From the NCBI GenBank assembly GCA_964442735.1, contig CAYUAP010000041.1, forward strand, positions 1 through 36,025: a DNA stretch of 36,025 nt. The letters are read 5' to 3'. The stretch is from JAUNBG01 sp964442735. GTDB lineage: Bacteria > Planctomycetota > Planctomycetia > Pirellulales > Thermoguttaceae. Shown here one piece after another: positions 8,560 through 16,137 of the stretch. How positions within the stretch are numbered: the stretch's first letter is position 1; the number at the start of each line of letters is the position of its first letter. The position numbers and the translations under genes are program-made. Under the pieces are notes generated by a model. That model searched no databases. It was given only the letters and a program-made list of their open reading frames with translations, and had not been told where the DNA came from.

Positions 8560-9637
8560 AAAGGTTCCCCATTTCGCGAGAAAAGTCCAGAAGTTCGTTC
8601 ATTTGTTTTTTTTCGAGTACGTTCGCAATGTTCCGATTCGGCGTTTGACTGAATTTCAGTATCAAGGGAGGACGCCACCGTTCTTCCGCAGATGTTCCGG
8701 TACGCTCCGTTTTGTTACGGTCTTTGCGAATGCAGATTTCGGACCCTGGGGCCACGGGTTTGACGATCTCCGAATACGGAAACTTCGCCGCGATTTTTTC
8801 ATGCCCTGTATCGATAACAACCTCTTGCGGAAACTCATAACGTACCGGAATTTGAACACATTCTTTCCGCATACCGACCCAAAGATTGATTTTCGACAGT
8901 ACTCTTTTTGGAGATGAACTTTCCGGCAAAGGAAAACAGCGTCCACGTCGGGCAAGACCGGGAAATTCGGTGATTCGTTCATTGTCGAGGTCATTCATGG
9001 ACGCGCTCCGACAATAACTAGCGACGAGGGGTGAAAAGCGGATGTGTTCTCTTTCTTCCAAAACGTGAACCAGACTGGCATAAACCGCCGTTCGTAGTTC
9101 CCCATCTGAATTGAATCGGCGACGAATCCGATCGTCTCCCGTTTTTCGTACCGGAACTTTCATCTTGATGTGTCGGACCTTGTCGTTCGCTCCCTTGCTG
9201 TAAATCAGACGCTCCCTTTTCAGTTTCGTCACAGGATTGTATTCCTCGTGAATTGGGGAAAAGCCGTTCTTTTTATCTTTCCCGTCATATTTATCTTTTC
9301 CGTCATATTTGTTGCCGAAAATAACGAGGTAAAAATAGACTGGGCCGTAATAAAGTTCCGTTTTCCAAAACAGGCGGGACACCTGTTTTGAGTATGCGGA
9401 CGAGACGTTCGCGTTCCCGGAAAATGCCGAATTGATAACGTCCCGCAGTATATCAGATTTTTTTACTTCCGACAAATAACATTGGTCGGCACGTTGATCA
9501 GTGGGCATATCTTCAAACAGAAAACCTTCGAAGAATCGACGTAACCGCGGAACGTTCTGCAAATAGTTTCGCAGAACCATTCGTTCTTCGGAGAGTTTCT
9601 TTTGAATACTGCTTATAAAAATACGGATCAGATTCAT
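8549..9637 (-). CDS. DUF4062 protein, probably decayed, with an in-frame repeat insertion
   Basis: The ORF has 362 residues. The N-terminus reads RIFISSIQKKLSEER and continues through RRFFEGFLFED, YLSEVKKSDI and YLVIFGNKYDG to IRRRF and LYASLV-like text, which matches DUF4062 domains of RecG-like/Schlafen AlbA regulators. Between KKSDI and YLVIFGN, where relatives are contiguous, there are about 39 extra residues encoded by a family P repeat (about 9335-9453). The C-terminal part (after about 215) starts like the family (DNERITEF, FPLPE, VLSKINL, VPVRYE-like text) but seems to have lost the AlbA_2 core and then becomes unrecognisable. An 18-bp repeat encodes KYDGKD twice. It overlaps the SBP-permease start by 11 bp. 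I think it is a gene in decay, although the frame is still open. Confidence 0.65.
   Translation of the reverse strand: MNLIRIFISSIQKKLSEERMVLRNYLQNVPRLRRFFEGFLFEDMPTDQRADQCYLSEVKKSDILRDVINSAFSGNANVSSAYSKQVSRLFWKTELYYGPVYFYLVIFGNKYDGKDKYDGKDKKNGFSPIHEEYNPVTKLKRERLIYSKGANDKVRHIKMKVPVRKTGDDRIRRRFNSDGELRTAVYASLVHVLEEREHIRFSPLVASYCRSASMNDLDNERITEFPGLARRGRCFPLPESSSPKRVLSKINLWVGMRKECVQIPVRYEFPQEVVIDTGHEKIAAKFPYSEIVKPVAPGSEICIRKDRNKTERTGTSAEERWRPPLILKFSQTPNRNIANVLEKKQMNELLDFSREMGNLYVR
9276..9312 (-). repeat. 18-bp tandem repeat (KYDGKD twice) in the DUF4062 gene
   Basis: Two near-identical 18-bp units encode KYDGKD in tandem right after the FGN motif. They are in frame, like the other genic repeats of this window. 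Confidence 0.65.
9335..9453 (+). repeat. Family P palindromic repeat, copy B, inside a coding frame
   Basis: The element has a left end ATAGACTGGGCCGTAATAAAG, a central inverted repeat (CAAAACAGG and CCTGTTTTG around 9366-9390), AGTATGCGGACGAGACG, TTCCCGG and the right end ATAACGTCCCGCAGTATAT. It matches intergenic copies C and G block for block, but lies wholly inside the DUF4062 frame and adds about 39 codons without a stop. Confidence 0.85.
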
Positions 9638-9881
9638 TCGTCGCTTTCCCTTGATTTTCTTATATTTATTCCGGAATCGTTACCGACTCCATACGATCAT
9701 TCATTATACTGCTTTTTAAGGACCCTTCAATAATAAAGATCGGTGAAATGGAAGAATTTGTTCCAGAAAACAGATTTAGAATCTGATCAAGGATTTTTTC
9801 CTGTTGGGAGCGAAATTCGTTCTGTTTGGTCAGAAGGGGAACGGTTCTTTTCGCTCTGTTCCCGTTGAAAAGCTGTTTTCG

Positions 9882-10004
9882 GTATAGATTCAAGGTTGTT
9901 ATAAAAGTCTATTTTTCAAAACAGGCGAGACGCCTGTTTTAGAAATACGGACGAGACATTTGCGCTCCCGGGAAATGACGAATTTATAATGTCGTACAGT
10001 ATAT
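9882..10004 (+). repeat. Family P palindromic repeat, copy C
   Basis: The left end TATAGATTCAAGGTTGTTATA is followed by a near-perfect hairpin (AAAACAGGCG, loop AGA, CGCCTGTTTT; 9918-9940), then TACGGACGAGACATT, TCCCGGGAAAT and the right end TAATGTCGTACAGTATAT. The two ends are imperfect inverted copies of each other. Confidence 0.85.
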
Positions 10005-10016
10005 GTCGGTTGACTT

Positions 10017-10042
10017 TACAATTTCAATCCGTGAACGGTTAC
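10017..10042 (+). repeat. Orphan end of family M repeat
   Basis: The segment ends in CCGTGAACGGTTAC, the family M terminus. It is preceded by GACTTTACAATTTCAAT, which also occurs with small changes at the right end of the copy near 14687. No left end was found. Confidence 0.55.
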
Positions 10043-10262
10043 TCAATACGATACCCTTTTTACGATACCCTCGTTACGATACACTTGTCATGATACCCTC
10101 GTCATTTACATCGTCATTTACATCGTCAATTCAGAATGACAGCTTTCATTTTTCGTTCAGGATCCAAAATGCGATGTTTTCGGTCTAAAATGCCCTCCTT
10201 CCCAATATATTTTGTACCAGGGATTTTACACCAAAAGTCTGTACAGATTATAACCCTGGATA

Positions 10263-12656
10263 TTACTTCCCGGGCGATACGCACAGACATTCCCGCGCTT
10301 TTTCGCCACAGGCACCAATGACAACAGTGACCGTGTGCGAGGTTTCATTCCATTCGGATTGTACTTCGGTATTGTCCACCAAAACCTTCAACGGTTTTTT
10401 GGCGACATGAAAGACGATCGAAAAATCCCGAGATTTTGGCATTCCGTTGTAGGAACCACTTCTCGCTCCAATGACCAGAGAGGTATTCCCGTTCGGTAAT
10501 GGTTTACATTCGATTTTTGTCAGAGCGAATTTCCCCGATTTGTATTCGAGACTCGTTCCATCGTCCTCGTAAAGCGTGAACGTTCCGGCTGCCGAGGGGT
10601 AGACCTGAAATTCAACACGTTCGTTCCAGCCCCTTTCAACATACTGCTTGATCGGCCAGGTGGGAATAATCGCCCCTGCTTTGACAAGGAGTGCCCCGCC
10701 ATGATCGTCCGTAACCTTAACTTTGTAATCACAAGGTCCCTGAATGGTTTCACCGGTCCACCAGTCGTACCACAGCCCGGTCGGGATTTTTGCCGTCTCG
10801 ACAAAGGCGGAGACCAATAACGAGTCACCAAGCAGATATTCGCCCTGACATTTGTCATATTCGGGCACTTCAGGGTATACCATAGTGAGCGCACGCATGA
10901 CCGGCCAACCCGTCCGTGCGGCGTCACTCGCCATCGTGTAAAGATAGGGCATGAGACGATATCGGAGGTTGGCGTATTCACGAAATGGCGAAATTTTTTC
11001 GTCCTGAAGTAACCATGGCTGATACCAGTAGTCCCAGTTGTTTTGCTGCGACCATGTTTGGAGAAAACCGAAGTGCAGACTCTCAATATTGGATATAGAC
11101 ATGTCACACGACTGGTTGGAATGGCCCGAATATGCGAGATTCAGTAGAGATACAAGCGGTTTCGCCCCGCCTCCAGTGTCCCCGGCCCATGTTGCCACGT
11201 ACTGTTGCACTCCCGCATAGCCCCCTGCGGAATAGACCATCGAACGACGCTTGGTGTAGTCTTCAAAACCACGAGACATTTGTTTGTCATAAATGTCCGG
11301 ATAGAGATTGTGCATTTCCTCGTCCTTCATTCCGTTTTCCCATTTGCGATTCGGATGCTCGCCAAACTGATTACAACCGTCAAGTTTGAAACAGGCCGCT
11401 CCCTGATCAACAAACTTTTTCAGATGCTCGAACCAGGGCTGTGATCCTTCCGGATACGTATCTTCACTCTTTGTTTTATTGGCTGTTGCCGCGTCGGGAT
11501 TTCCGATTCTGTCATCAGTCCACGTCTCGGTAATCCCCTTCGGCAGTACAGGCTTGCCCCCGGACGCGCGTACTTTGCCCGCGACCAGTTGCTCTTCATA
11601 ACGACTAAGGTCATAATCGCAACAGAGCCATAGACTCAATTTGAATCCCTTGCGTTTCAGCGCAGCAGTGAATGTATGTTCCCCCTTGGGAGCCCAGTAC
11701 GGGAAATAAAAGCGTTCCTTGTTCCATGCCTTTTTAGTACTTAAGTCATAGAATTTTTGCATCCAGCCCGGTTCAAGTCCAATTACGTCACAGGGCAACT
11801 TCATTTCACGAAAACGCATAGCGTCGTTGACAAGGTTAAACTGGTCGATGTTCTGATTACAGACAAAGGTAAAGCCATATCCCCAAACCGGGAGTAATGC
11901 GGGCCGCCCCGCAAGCTGTGTGTACGTATCAAGTAACTCGCGGTAGTCCCTTCCCGTAAAGACATAGAAATCAATATTCCCTTCCGGAGCCTTGCAGATC
12001 ATGGCGTTAGGATCGCCCTTGCCGACATCAAACACGTTCCGCCAGGTACTGTTGAGTAACATTCCCCATCCATTACAACTCAAGGCCATCGGGACAGGAA
12101 TATTACAAAGATTGTTCCGCACCCACATTTCGTAGACACCACTACGGCGCATAATATTGTCACGTGAAGAATCACCTAGTCCATAAATTCTTTCGTCCTT
12201 TGTTAAACCGAAACGAATGGTAAACCCCTTGCCCTCAAGAGCCGGCAAGATCGAAACATCAGCGGACGAAACGGCAGACTTCAAACGCAAGTCCCCACTC
12301 TTGCCATCAACGTTCAATGTAAAACCAGAAGTCTTAATTGTATTGTTCGTATGGGTAAAAGCAACCGGAGCAAAATCAGACTTCAAAATACCATAACGGT
12401 TCATTCCCGACTCGGTCCACTGGTCCGTCTTTCCACGACGTACCCGAAACAGATTGTTCGCAAGGACATCAATGCGAAGTAATGTCCGATCCTGTAACTC
12501 GAAGATGACACTTTGTTTTCCTGGAGCAACCGGGTCCTTCCATTCAGCATACGTAATAGGCGTGAACATAATCATGAACATAATCGTGAACATAATCATG
12601 AACATAATCGTAAACATAATACTGAATACCAATACAAAGATATTCATTCTTTTCAT
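10263..12656 (-). CDS. Secreted glycoside hydrolase family 31 (alpha-glucosidase/alpha-xylosidase type)
   Basis: From the ATG at 12656 the protein has 797 residues; GGAG lies 9 bp upstream, which favours this start over the ATG at 12671. A signal peptide is followed by an N-terminal beta-sandwich (galactose-mutarotase-like), the GH31 barrel and C-terminal beta domains. The catalytic nucleophile is Asp in ACFKLDGCNQFGE (about residue 426) and the acid/base is Asp in TWAGDTGG (about 493). Size and layout are normal for GH31 enzymes, which cleave alpha-linked glucose, xylose or sulfoquinovose; the exact substrate cannot be read here. It appears monocistronic. The hydrophobic core of the signal peptide is built from a tandem DNA repeat. 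Confidence 0.93.
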   Translation of the reverse strand: MKRMNIFVLVFSIMFTIMFMIMFTIMFMIMFTPITYAEWKDPVAPGKQSVIFELQDRTLLRIDVLANNLFRVRRGKTDQWTESGMNRYGILKSDFAPVAFTHTNNTIKTSGFTLNVDGKSGDLRLKSAVSSADVSILPALEGKGFTIRFGLTKDERIYGLGDSSRDNIMRRSGVYEMWVRNNLCNIPVPMALSCNGWGMLLNSTWRNVFDVGKGDPNAMICKAPEGNIDFYVFTGRDYRELLDTYTQLAGRPALLPVWGYGFTFVCNQNIDQFNLVNDAMRFREMKLPCDVIGLEPGWMQKFYDLSTKKAWNKERFYFPYWAPKGEHTFTAALKRKGFKLSLWLCCDYDLSRYEEQLVAGKVRASGGKPVLPKGITETWTDDRIGNPDAATANKTKSEDTYPEGSQPWFEHLKKFVDQGAACFKLDGCNQFGEHPNRKWENGMKDEEMHNLYPDIYDKQMSRGFEDYTKRRSMVYSAGGYAGVQQYVATWAGDTGGGAKPLVSLLNLAYSGHSNQSCDMSISNIESLHFGFLQTWSQQNNWDYWYQPWLLQDEKISPFREYANLRYRLMPYLYTMASDAARTGWPVMRALTMVYPEVPEYDKCQGEYLLGDSLLVSAFVETAKIPTGLWYDWWTGETIQGPCDYKVKVTDDHGGALLVKAGAIIPTWPIKQYVERGWNERVEFQVYPSAAGTFTLYEDDGTSLEYKSGKFALTKIECKPLPNGNTSLVIGARSGSYNGMPKSRDFSIVFHVAKKPLKVLVDNTEVQSEWNETSHTVTVVIGACGEKARECLCVSPGK
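12560..12622 (-). repeat. 12/24-bp tandem repeat forming the GH31 signal-peptide core
   Basis: Alternating 12-bp units (plus-strand forms GAACATAATCAT and GAACATAATCGT) encode MFTI and MFMI alternately, five units in all. They make up most of the hydrophobic helix before the TPITYAEW cleavage region. Confidence 0.85.
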
Positions 12657-13009
12657 ACTGTAGTACTCCATTAGGTTAAATTGGCTATTAGGTTAAATTG
12701 GCTTCAAAAACAACATGATAATACGATACTTCATTTTTCCCGACCTCGACCTTCAATCTTCTTCCAAGACCTTCCAGTCGAGTACGAGCAGACTTCTCCA
12801 TTTCTATTTCATTATACTTGAATTCGGACCTCATGCAATCCAGATTCGTCATTATTCACCACATTACATATATAATCACAGATAACACTGAATTTTATGG
12901 AGACTCTTTTAAAAACACTTTGTTCATGATAATATCAATACAGAACAAGACCAAAAGAGGTCTGTTTTGTGAAAAAAGAAGGTTAAAACTTTACGTTTTT
13001 CGGAATATT

Positions 13010-13065
13010 CAAAACAGATGAAACACCTGTTTTACGGATATGCGGTCGAGAGGTCAACGTTTCAG
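13010..13065 (+). repeat. Family P palindromic repeat, copy D (worn)
   Basis: CAAAACAGATGAAACACCTGTTTT is a degenerate hairpin. It is followed by ACGGATATGCGGTCGAGAGG and CAACGTTT. Left and right ends are no longer clear. Confidence 0.6.
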
Positions 13066-13163
13066 TTTTGTCTGCCAAAACAACAGATTTTATCACACCA
13101 CCCTGTGAACAATACAGGGATTTTTCTCGTGAATTATTACAGGAATAGTTCATTACGGACCTA

Positions 13164-13190
13164 TTGACATTAAAAAAAGACGAGTATAAT
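13164..13190 (+). promoter_or_regulatory. Sigma70-like promoter
   Basis: TTGACA (13164-13169) and TATAAT (13185-13190) match consensus perfectly but are only 15 bp apart, shorter than the usual 16-18. It could drive the short ORF at 13209 and the membrane-protein pair from 13488. Confidence 0.4.
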
Positions 13191-13208
13191 GAACAATAAT
13201 CATATGGG

Positions 13209-13409
13209 GTGTGTTATACATTATATCACACATTGGAAAATGAATGGTTGATTAAAGTGCAGAATAATAAATCTGTTCTTTATTCAGATATTTTGTGGAA
13301 TAAAAGACGGTCAACGGAAGGTGTCCTTGTTTGTGTCGATAAAAATACTTTCAGGCGAGATGTTCGCGGAAAAACTTTGAATTCTTGTATTTCCCGGTTC
13401 ACTCCGTAA
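13209..13409 (+). CDS. Possible small hypothetical protein
   Basis: This is a 66-residue ORF with a GTG start, 18 bp after a promoter-like TATAAT. The middle (NEWLIKVQNNKSVLYSDILW) reads like protein, but there is no clear ribosome-binding site and no recognised family. It may be chance. Confidence 0.2.
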   Translation: MCYTLYHTLENEWLIKVQNNKSVLYSDILWNKRRSTEGVLVCVDKNTFRRDVRGKTLNSCISRFTP

Positions 13410-13487
13410 CTCATGACCAAAATATTCCAAAACATTTTAGAGCGAGAACATTTTAGTACGAGAACATTTTAGAGCGAAGGAGTGTCA

Positions 13488-14039
13488 ATGAAAAATCCGA
13501 ATGGACATAAATTCAGGACAGATATTGTTTTGTTTTTATTGATTTTTTTACTGTGTCTTCACAAAGTAACCGGCGATGTTATCCATGAATGGCTGGGAGT
13601 TGTTATTGTCCTGCCGTTACTGTGGCATCTTTGTCTCAATTGGAATTGGTTGACCGCCGTATTGCGAAGATTTTTTTCCAAACAGACTTTTACGGTCCGT
13701 TTCAATTTGATTTGGGATATTCTGCTGTATATGTCCATTGGCATTACGATTTTTTCAGGTATCCTTATATCAAGGTCGTTTCTGTCTTTATTTGGTATTT
13801 CAATTGAAAATGACGCTTTTATGAGTTACATTCATCACAATCTCACAAAACTGTTGTTTATCATGATCGGTATTCATTTGGGAATGCACTGGGACTGGAT
13901 TCGTGCACGATTGTCTAATATTTTTACGTCTAATAATTATTCGTCTAATAGTCTTTCGTCTAATAGTCATTCGTCCGCAATAGAATCCGAACAGGGAGTA
14001 CAAACCACCAATCAGTCAACTGTGGAGGAAAAGATATGA
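13488..14039 (+). CDS. DUF4405-like small integral membrane protein
   Basis: The protein has 183 residues from the ATG at 13488, which has AAGGAG five bases upstream; the GTG at 13482 lies inside that site and is less likely. Four membrane helices are visible (about 14-32, 36-55, 74-100 and 118-138) with histidines in or next to them (HKVTGDVIHEW, LLWHLCLNW, YIHHNLTKLLF, IGIHLGMHWDW). That pattern is typical of DUF4405 proteins, which resemble cytochrome b-type haem-binding bundles. The tail carries four 15-bp repeats encoding SSN-rich text. The stop overlaps the next start by 4 bp. Confidence 0.75.
   Translation: MKNPNGHKFRTDIVLFLLIFLLCLHKVTGDVIHEWLGVVIVLPLLWHLCLNWNWLTAVLRRFFSKQTFTVRFNLIWDILLYMSIGITIFSGILISRSFLSLFGISIENDAFMSYIHHNLTKLLFIMIGIHLGMHWDWIRARLSNIFTSNNYSSNSLSSNSHSSAIESEQGVQTTNQSTVEEKI
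13922..13980 (+). repeat. 15-bp in-frame tandem repeat (SSNxx) in the DUF4405 gene tail
   Basis: Four units of the form TCGTCTAATAGTCAT encode SNNYS, SNSLS, SNSHS and similar, in the cytoplasmic C-terminal tail after the last helix. Confidence 0.75.
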
Positions 14040-14506
14040 AATATGTAATACGTCTTTTCATTCTTCTTGTAGCAGGTATTTTGCCAGCCTTGTTGATCAT
14101 TCCAGTTTCGCATACAAATTGGGCGAACAATATTCGCGTAGAGATTAACGAATGGCGGGCTAAAAGACGTAATGCCATGCAAGAACAAAATTCGAAAAAA
14201 GAAATGACTTCCGATAAACCTGTATCTTCGGACATAAAGATCGACAATCAGTCATCGAAAGAAAAGTCGAATGAAGCTGTTGTGCATAAGAGCGAACACT
14301 CTTCATCCTCCACGCCATCATCCACTTCGCCGGAACATCAAAGTCCTCAAAAAAATCAAGGTCCCAAGATGCGATCTCCCGATTTTTCATTACAGTCTTT
14401 GTCAGAAATAATACAATTTCTTGTTTTTACCGGAATTCCATTTTGCATTGTTATCGGCTTAAAACGGTTTCTTTCACCTCGAAATAAATCTGTGTCGAAA
14501 ACCTGA
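14036..14506 (+). CDS. Hypothetical bitopic or two-helix membrane protein with Ser-rich linker
   Basis: The protein has 156 residues and no family that I recognise. A membrane helix (about 5-25) is followed by a charged stretch, a low-complexity Ser/Glu/His/Pro linker (about 55-115) and a second helix (about 127-145) ending in basic residues. It starts in an ATGA overlap with the DUF4405 gene and has GTGGAGGAAAAG upstream, so the two are co-translated and probably work together, perhaps as a small haem membrane module. That pairing is the only functional clue. Confidence 0.7.
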   Translation: MKYVIRLFILLVAGILPALLIIPVSHTNWANNIRVEINEWRAKRRNAMQEQNSKKEMTSDKPVSSDIKIDNQSSKEKSNEAVVHKSEHSSSSTPSSTSPEHQSPQKNQGPKMRSPDFSLQSLSEIIQFLVFTGIPFCIVIGLKRFLSPRNKSVSKT

Positions 14507-14512
14507 TTTTCA

Positions 14513-14687
14513 GTACCTGTTCACGGATATAAAAAATGGGGTTGATTGAAATTAAGTGAATTATTATAGTGTCCATTATGAACGTACAAAACAGTAATAA
14601 ACCAGACACGGATATACAATGTTCATGGTAAAATGCGATTGATGTCGGTCGATTTTACAATTTTAGCCCGTGAATGGTTTCAAATGA
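14513..14687 (+). repeat. Family M inverted-terminal repeat element (diverged copy)
   Basis: The left end GTACCTGTTCACGGATATAAA and the right end CCCGTGAATGGTTTC are inverted copies of the family M terminus. The interior differs from the copies at 15829, 16996 and 31751. No target duplication is visible. Confidence 0.55.
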
Positions 14688-14824
14688 TTGTATTAATGAT
14701 TGCTCGAACAGCCGGTATAGGAGATTTAGCATAAATACTGTATGGTGCCAATCCTTTTTTGGAAGATACAATAAAATTTGGAGTATAACATTCGTCGATT
14801 CCGAACAAAATTCAGGTGAATTTA

Positions 14825-14853
14825 TTGACACTATTTATAGAATTTGATATATT
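14825..14853 (+). promoter_or_regulatory. Sigma70-type promoter for the esterase gene
   Basis: TTGACA (14825-14830) and TATATT (14848-14853) are separated by exactly 17 bp. Transcription would start near 14860, about 90 bp before the ATG at 14952. Confidence 0.6.
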
Positions 14854-14951
14854 GGGATTTTTAAAGGGTTATACACGAGAATCAGGTCAAAATGTACGCT
14901 GTCATTTGCGGTAACATAGGCTGTCATTTATTAACTTCCGGAGATTTTGTT

Positions 14952-15824
14952 ATGAAAAAAACAATAATGTTATTTTCTTTTGTGTTCTTTATTGCTCTTT
15001 TGAATATCTCTTGTTTGTCGGCGAAGGAAACCACCGCTCTCATTCTTAATATTTGGCCGAACGGTGCTCCGATTGGCGATAATAAAGTTGAACAGGTGGA
15101 AGTCAAACTCCATATCTGGCTCCCGGAAAAAGAAAAAGCGACTGGTAAAGGTGTTGTTATTTGTCCGGGAGGTGGATATCAGGTATTATGTATGAATACC
15201 GAGGGATATCCGATAGCGGAATGGCTTCAGGCAAACGGGATCGCCGGTTTCATTCTGGAATATCGTCTGCCAAAAGGACGCAATACCGTTCCATTATCGG
15301 ATGCACAACGAGCAATTAGAACCGTTCGTGCCCATGCCGCAGAATGGAATGTTTCACCGGATAAAATCGGTATTATCGGATTCTCCGCAGGTGGACATTT
15401 AGCGTCAACCGCAATTACCCATTTCGATAAAGGAAACGAAAAATCAACCGATCCTGTTGAACGGGTTTCCTGCCGGCCCGATTTCGGTATTCTAATCTAT
15501 CCGGTAATCACCATGTACGCCCAAACCCATTGCAGTACATGTAAAAATCTTTTAGGAGACAATCCTTCGGATGAATTAAAAACACTTTATTCCAATCACC
15601 TTCAGGTCGGCAGGGAGACGCCTCGTATCTTTATGGTTCATGCTACAGACGATACCGTCGTTCCTATCGTCAATAGTCTGATGTTCGAAGAAAAAATGAA
15701 GGAATTCAATCGGCCTGTTTTACGTTTAGAGCCCCCAAAAGGAGGACATGGCCTGTTCGGTTGTAAAGGTCCGGTCTGGGAAGAATGGAAAAAAGCCTGC
15801 ATCGAATGGATGAAAACATTCTAA
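14952..15824 (+). CDS. Secreted alpha/beta hydrolase, acetyl-xylan-esterase/BD-FAE type
   Basis: From the ATG at 14952 the protein has 290 residues and begins with a signal peptide (MKKTIMLFSFVFFIALLNIS); CGGAG lies upstream. The upstream ATG at 14892 would add 20 residues before the signal, so I reject it. An oxyanion motif CPGGGY is followed by the nucleophile elbow GFSAGGH (Ser145), an acidic residue in ATDDTVVP and the catalytic His in KGGHGLFG (His266). Relatives remove acetyl or feruloyl groups from plant polysaccharides, which fits the nearby glycosidases. The exact ester is unknown. It has its own promoter and is followed by a repeat element. Confidence 0.88.
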   Translation: MKKTIMLFSFVFFIALLNISCLSAKETTALILNIWPNGAPIGDNKVEQVEVKLHIWLPEKEKATGKGVVICPGGGYQVLCMNTEGYPIAEWLQANGIAGFILEYRLPKGRNTVPLSDAQRAIRTVRAHAAEWNVSPDKIGIIGFSAGGHLASTAITHFDKGNEKSTDPVERVSCRPDFGILIYPVITMYAQTHCSTCKNLLGDNPSDELKTLYSNHLQVGRETPRIFMVHATDDTVVPIVNSLMFEEKMKEFNRPVLRLEPPKGGHGLFGCKGPVWEEWKKACIEWMKTF

Positions 15825-16137
15825 AAGGGTAACCATTCAAGGTCGATTTCGGAACCATGGATATCACGGATAAACACAGATAGTCTGTCGTAAAATACAA
15901 TATTTTACAATAACAAACGAAACAATTTTATCTGTTCCAATAAACAATTTTATCATAAAAAAGTTTGTTTACCAAAAACTATCCATGGTTACACTTTATA
16001 TCCATGAATGGGTTACACGCCTTCCAACATCACACTGTGGAGGAAGACGTAGCCGGAATAAAAATCTTAATTAAAGAGAGGTTTCTGATATTCTTTTTTT
16101 GTTTAACAGAATATTAATTCTTTATTCTATCGTAACT
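15825..16137. other. Intergenic stretch between convergent genes
   Basis: The left part is the family M element. Bases 16024-16062 (CTGTGGAGGAAGACGTAGCC region) resemble 29855-29895, which may be a further weak repeat. No gene or clear terminator was seen. Confidence 0.5.
15829..16015 (-). repeat. Family M inverted-terminal repeat element, reverse copy
   Basis: It starts GTAACCATTCAAGGTCGATTT and ends CCATGAATGGGTTAC. The interior is the reverse complement of the copies at 16996 and 31751: CACGGATAAACACAGATAG, GTCGTAAAATACAA and AAAGTTTGTTTACCAAAAA. It begins 5 bp after the esterase stop. Flanks show no direct repeat, so the copy may be old. Confidence 0.75.

Larger units (their letters stand above)
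9638..10262. other. Intergenic stretch with repeats, no convincing gene
   Basis: A short open frame at 9666-9893 (minus) starts with TTG inside a repeat end and resembles nothing I know, so I do not call it. The stretch holds family P copy C (9882-10004), an orphan family M end (10017-10042), and short tandem repeats: about four units like ACGATACCCTCGTT (10045-10108) and about three units of CGTCATTTACAT (10100-10130). Confidence 0.6.
12657..13487. other. Long intergenic stretch between GH31 and the DUF4405 gene
   Basis: It contains a 17-bp direct repeat (ATTAGGTTAAATTGGCT, twice, 12670-12703), a worn family P copy (13010-13065), a promoter-like site (13164-13190) and a three-unit 16-bp repeat around ACATTTTAGAGCGAGA (13430-13475) just before the next gene. 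Only one weak short ORF (13209-13409) lies here. Confidence 0.6.

Noticed and set aside
9666..9893. A 75-codon minus-strand open frame
   Set aside because: It starts with TTG inside the left end of family P copy C, lacks a ribosome-binding site and matches nothing I recognise.
9918..9940. Family P hairpins as rho-independent terminators
   Set aside because: On neither strand is the stem followed by a T-run; on the minus strand it is followed by A residues.
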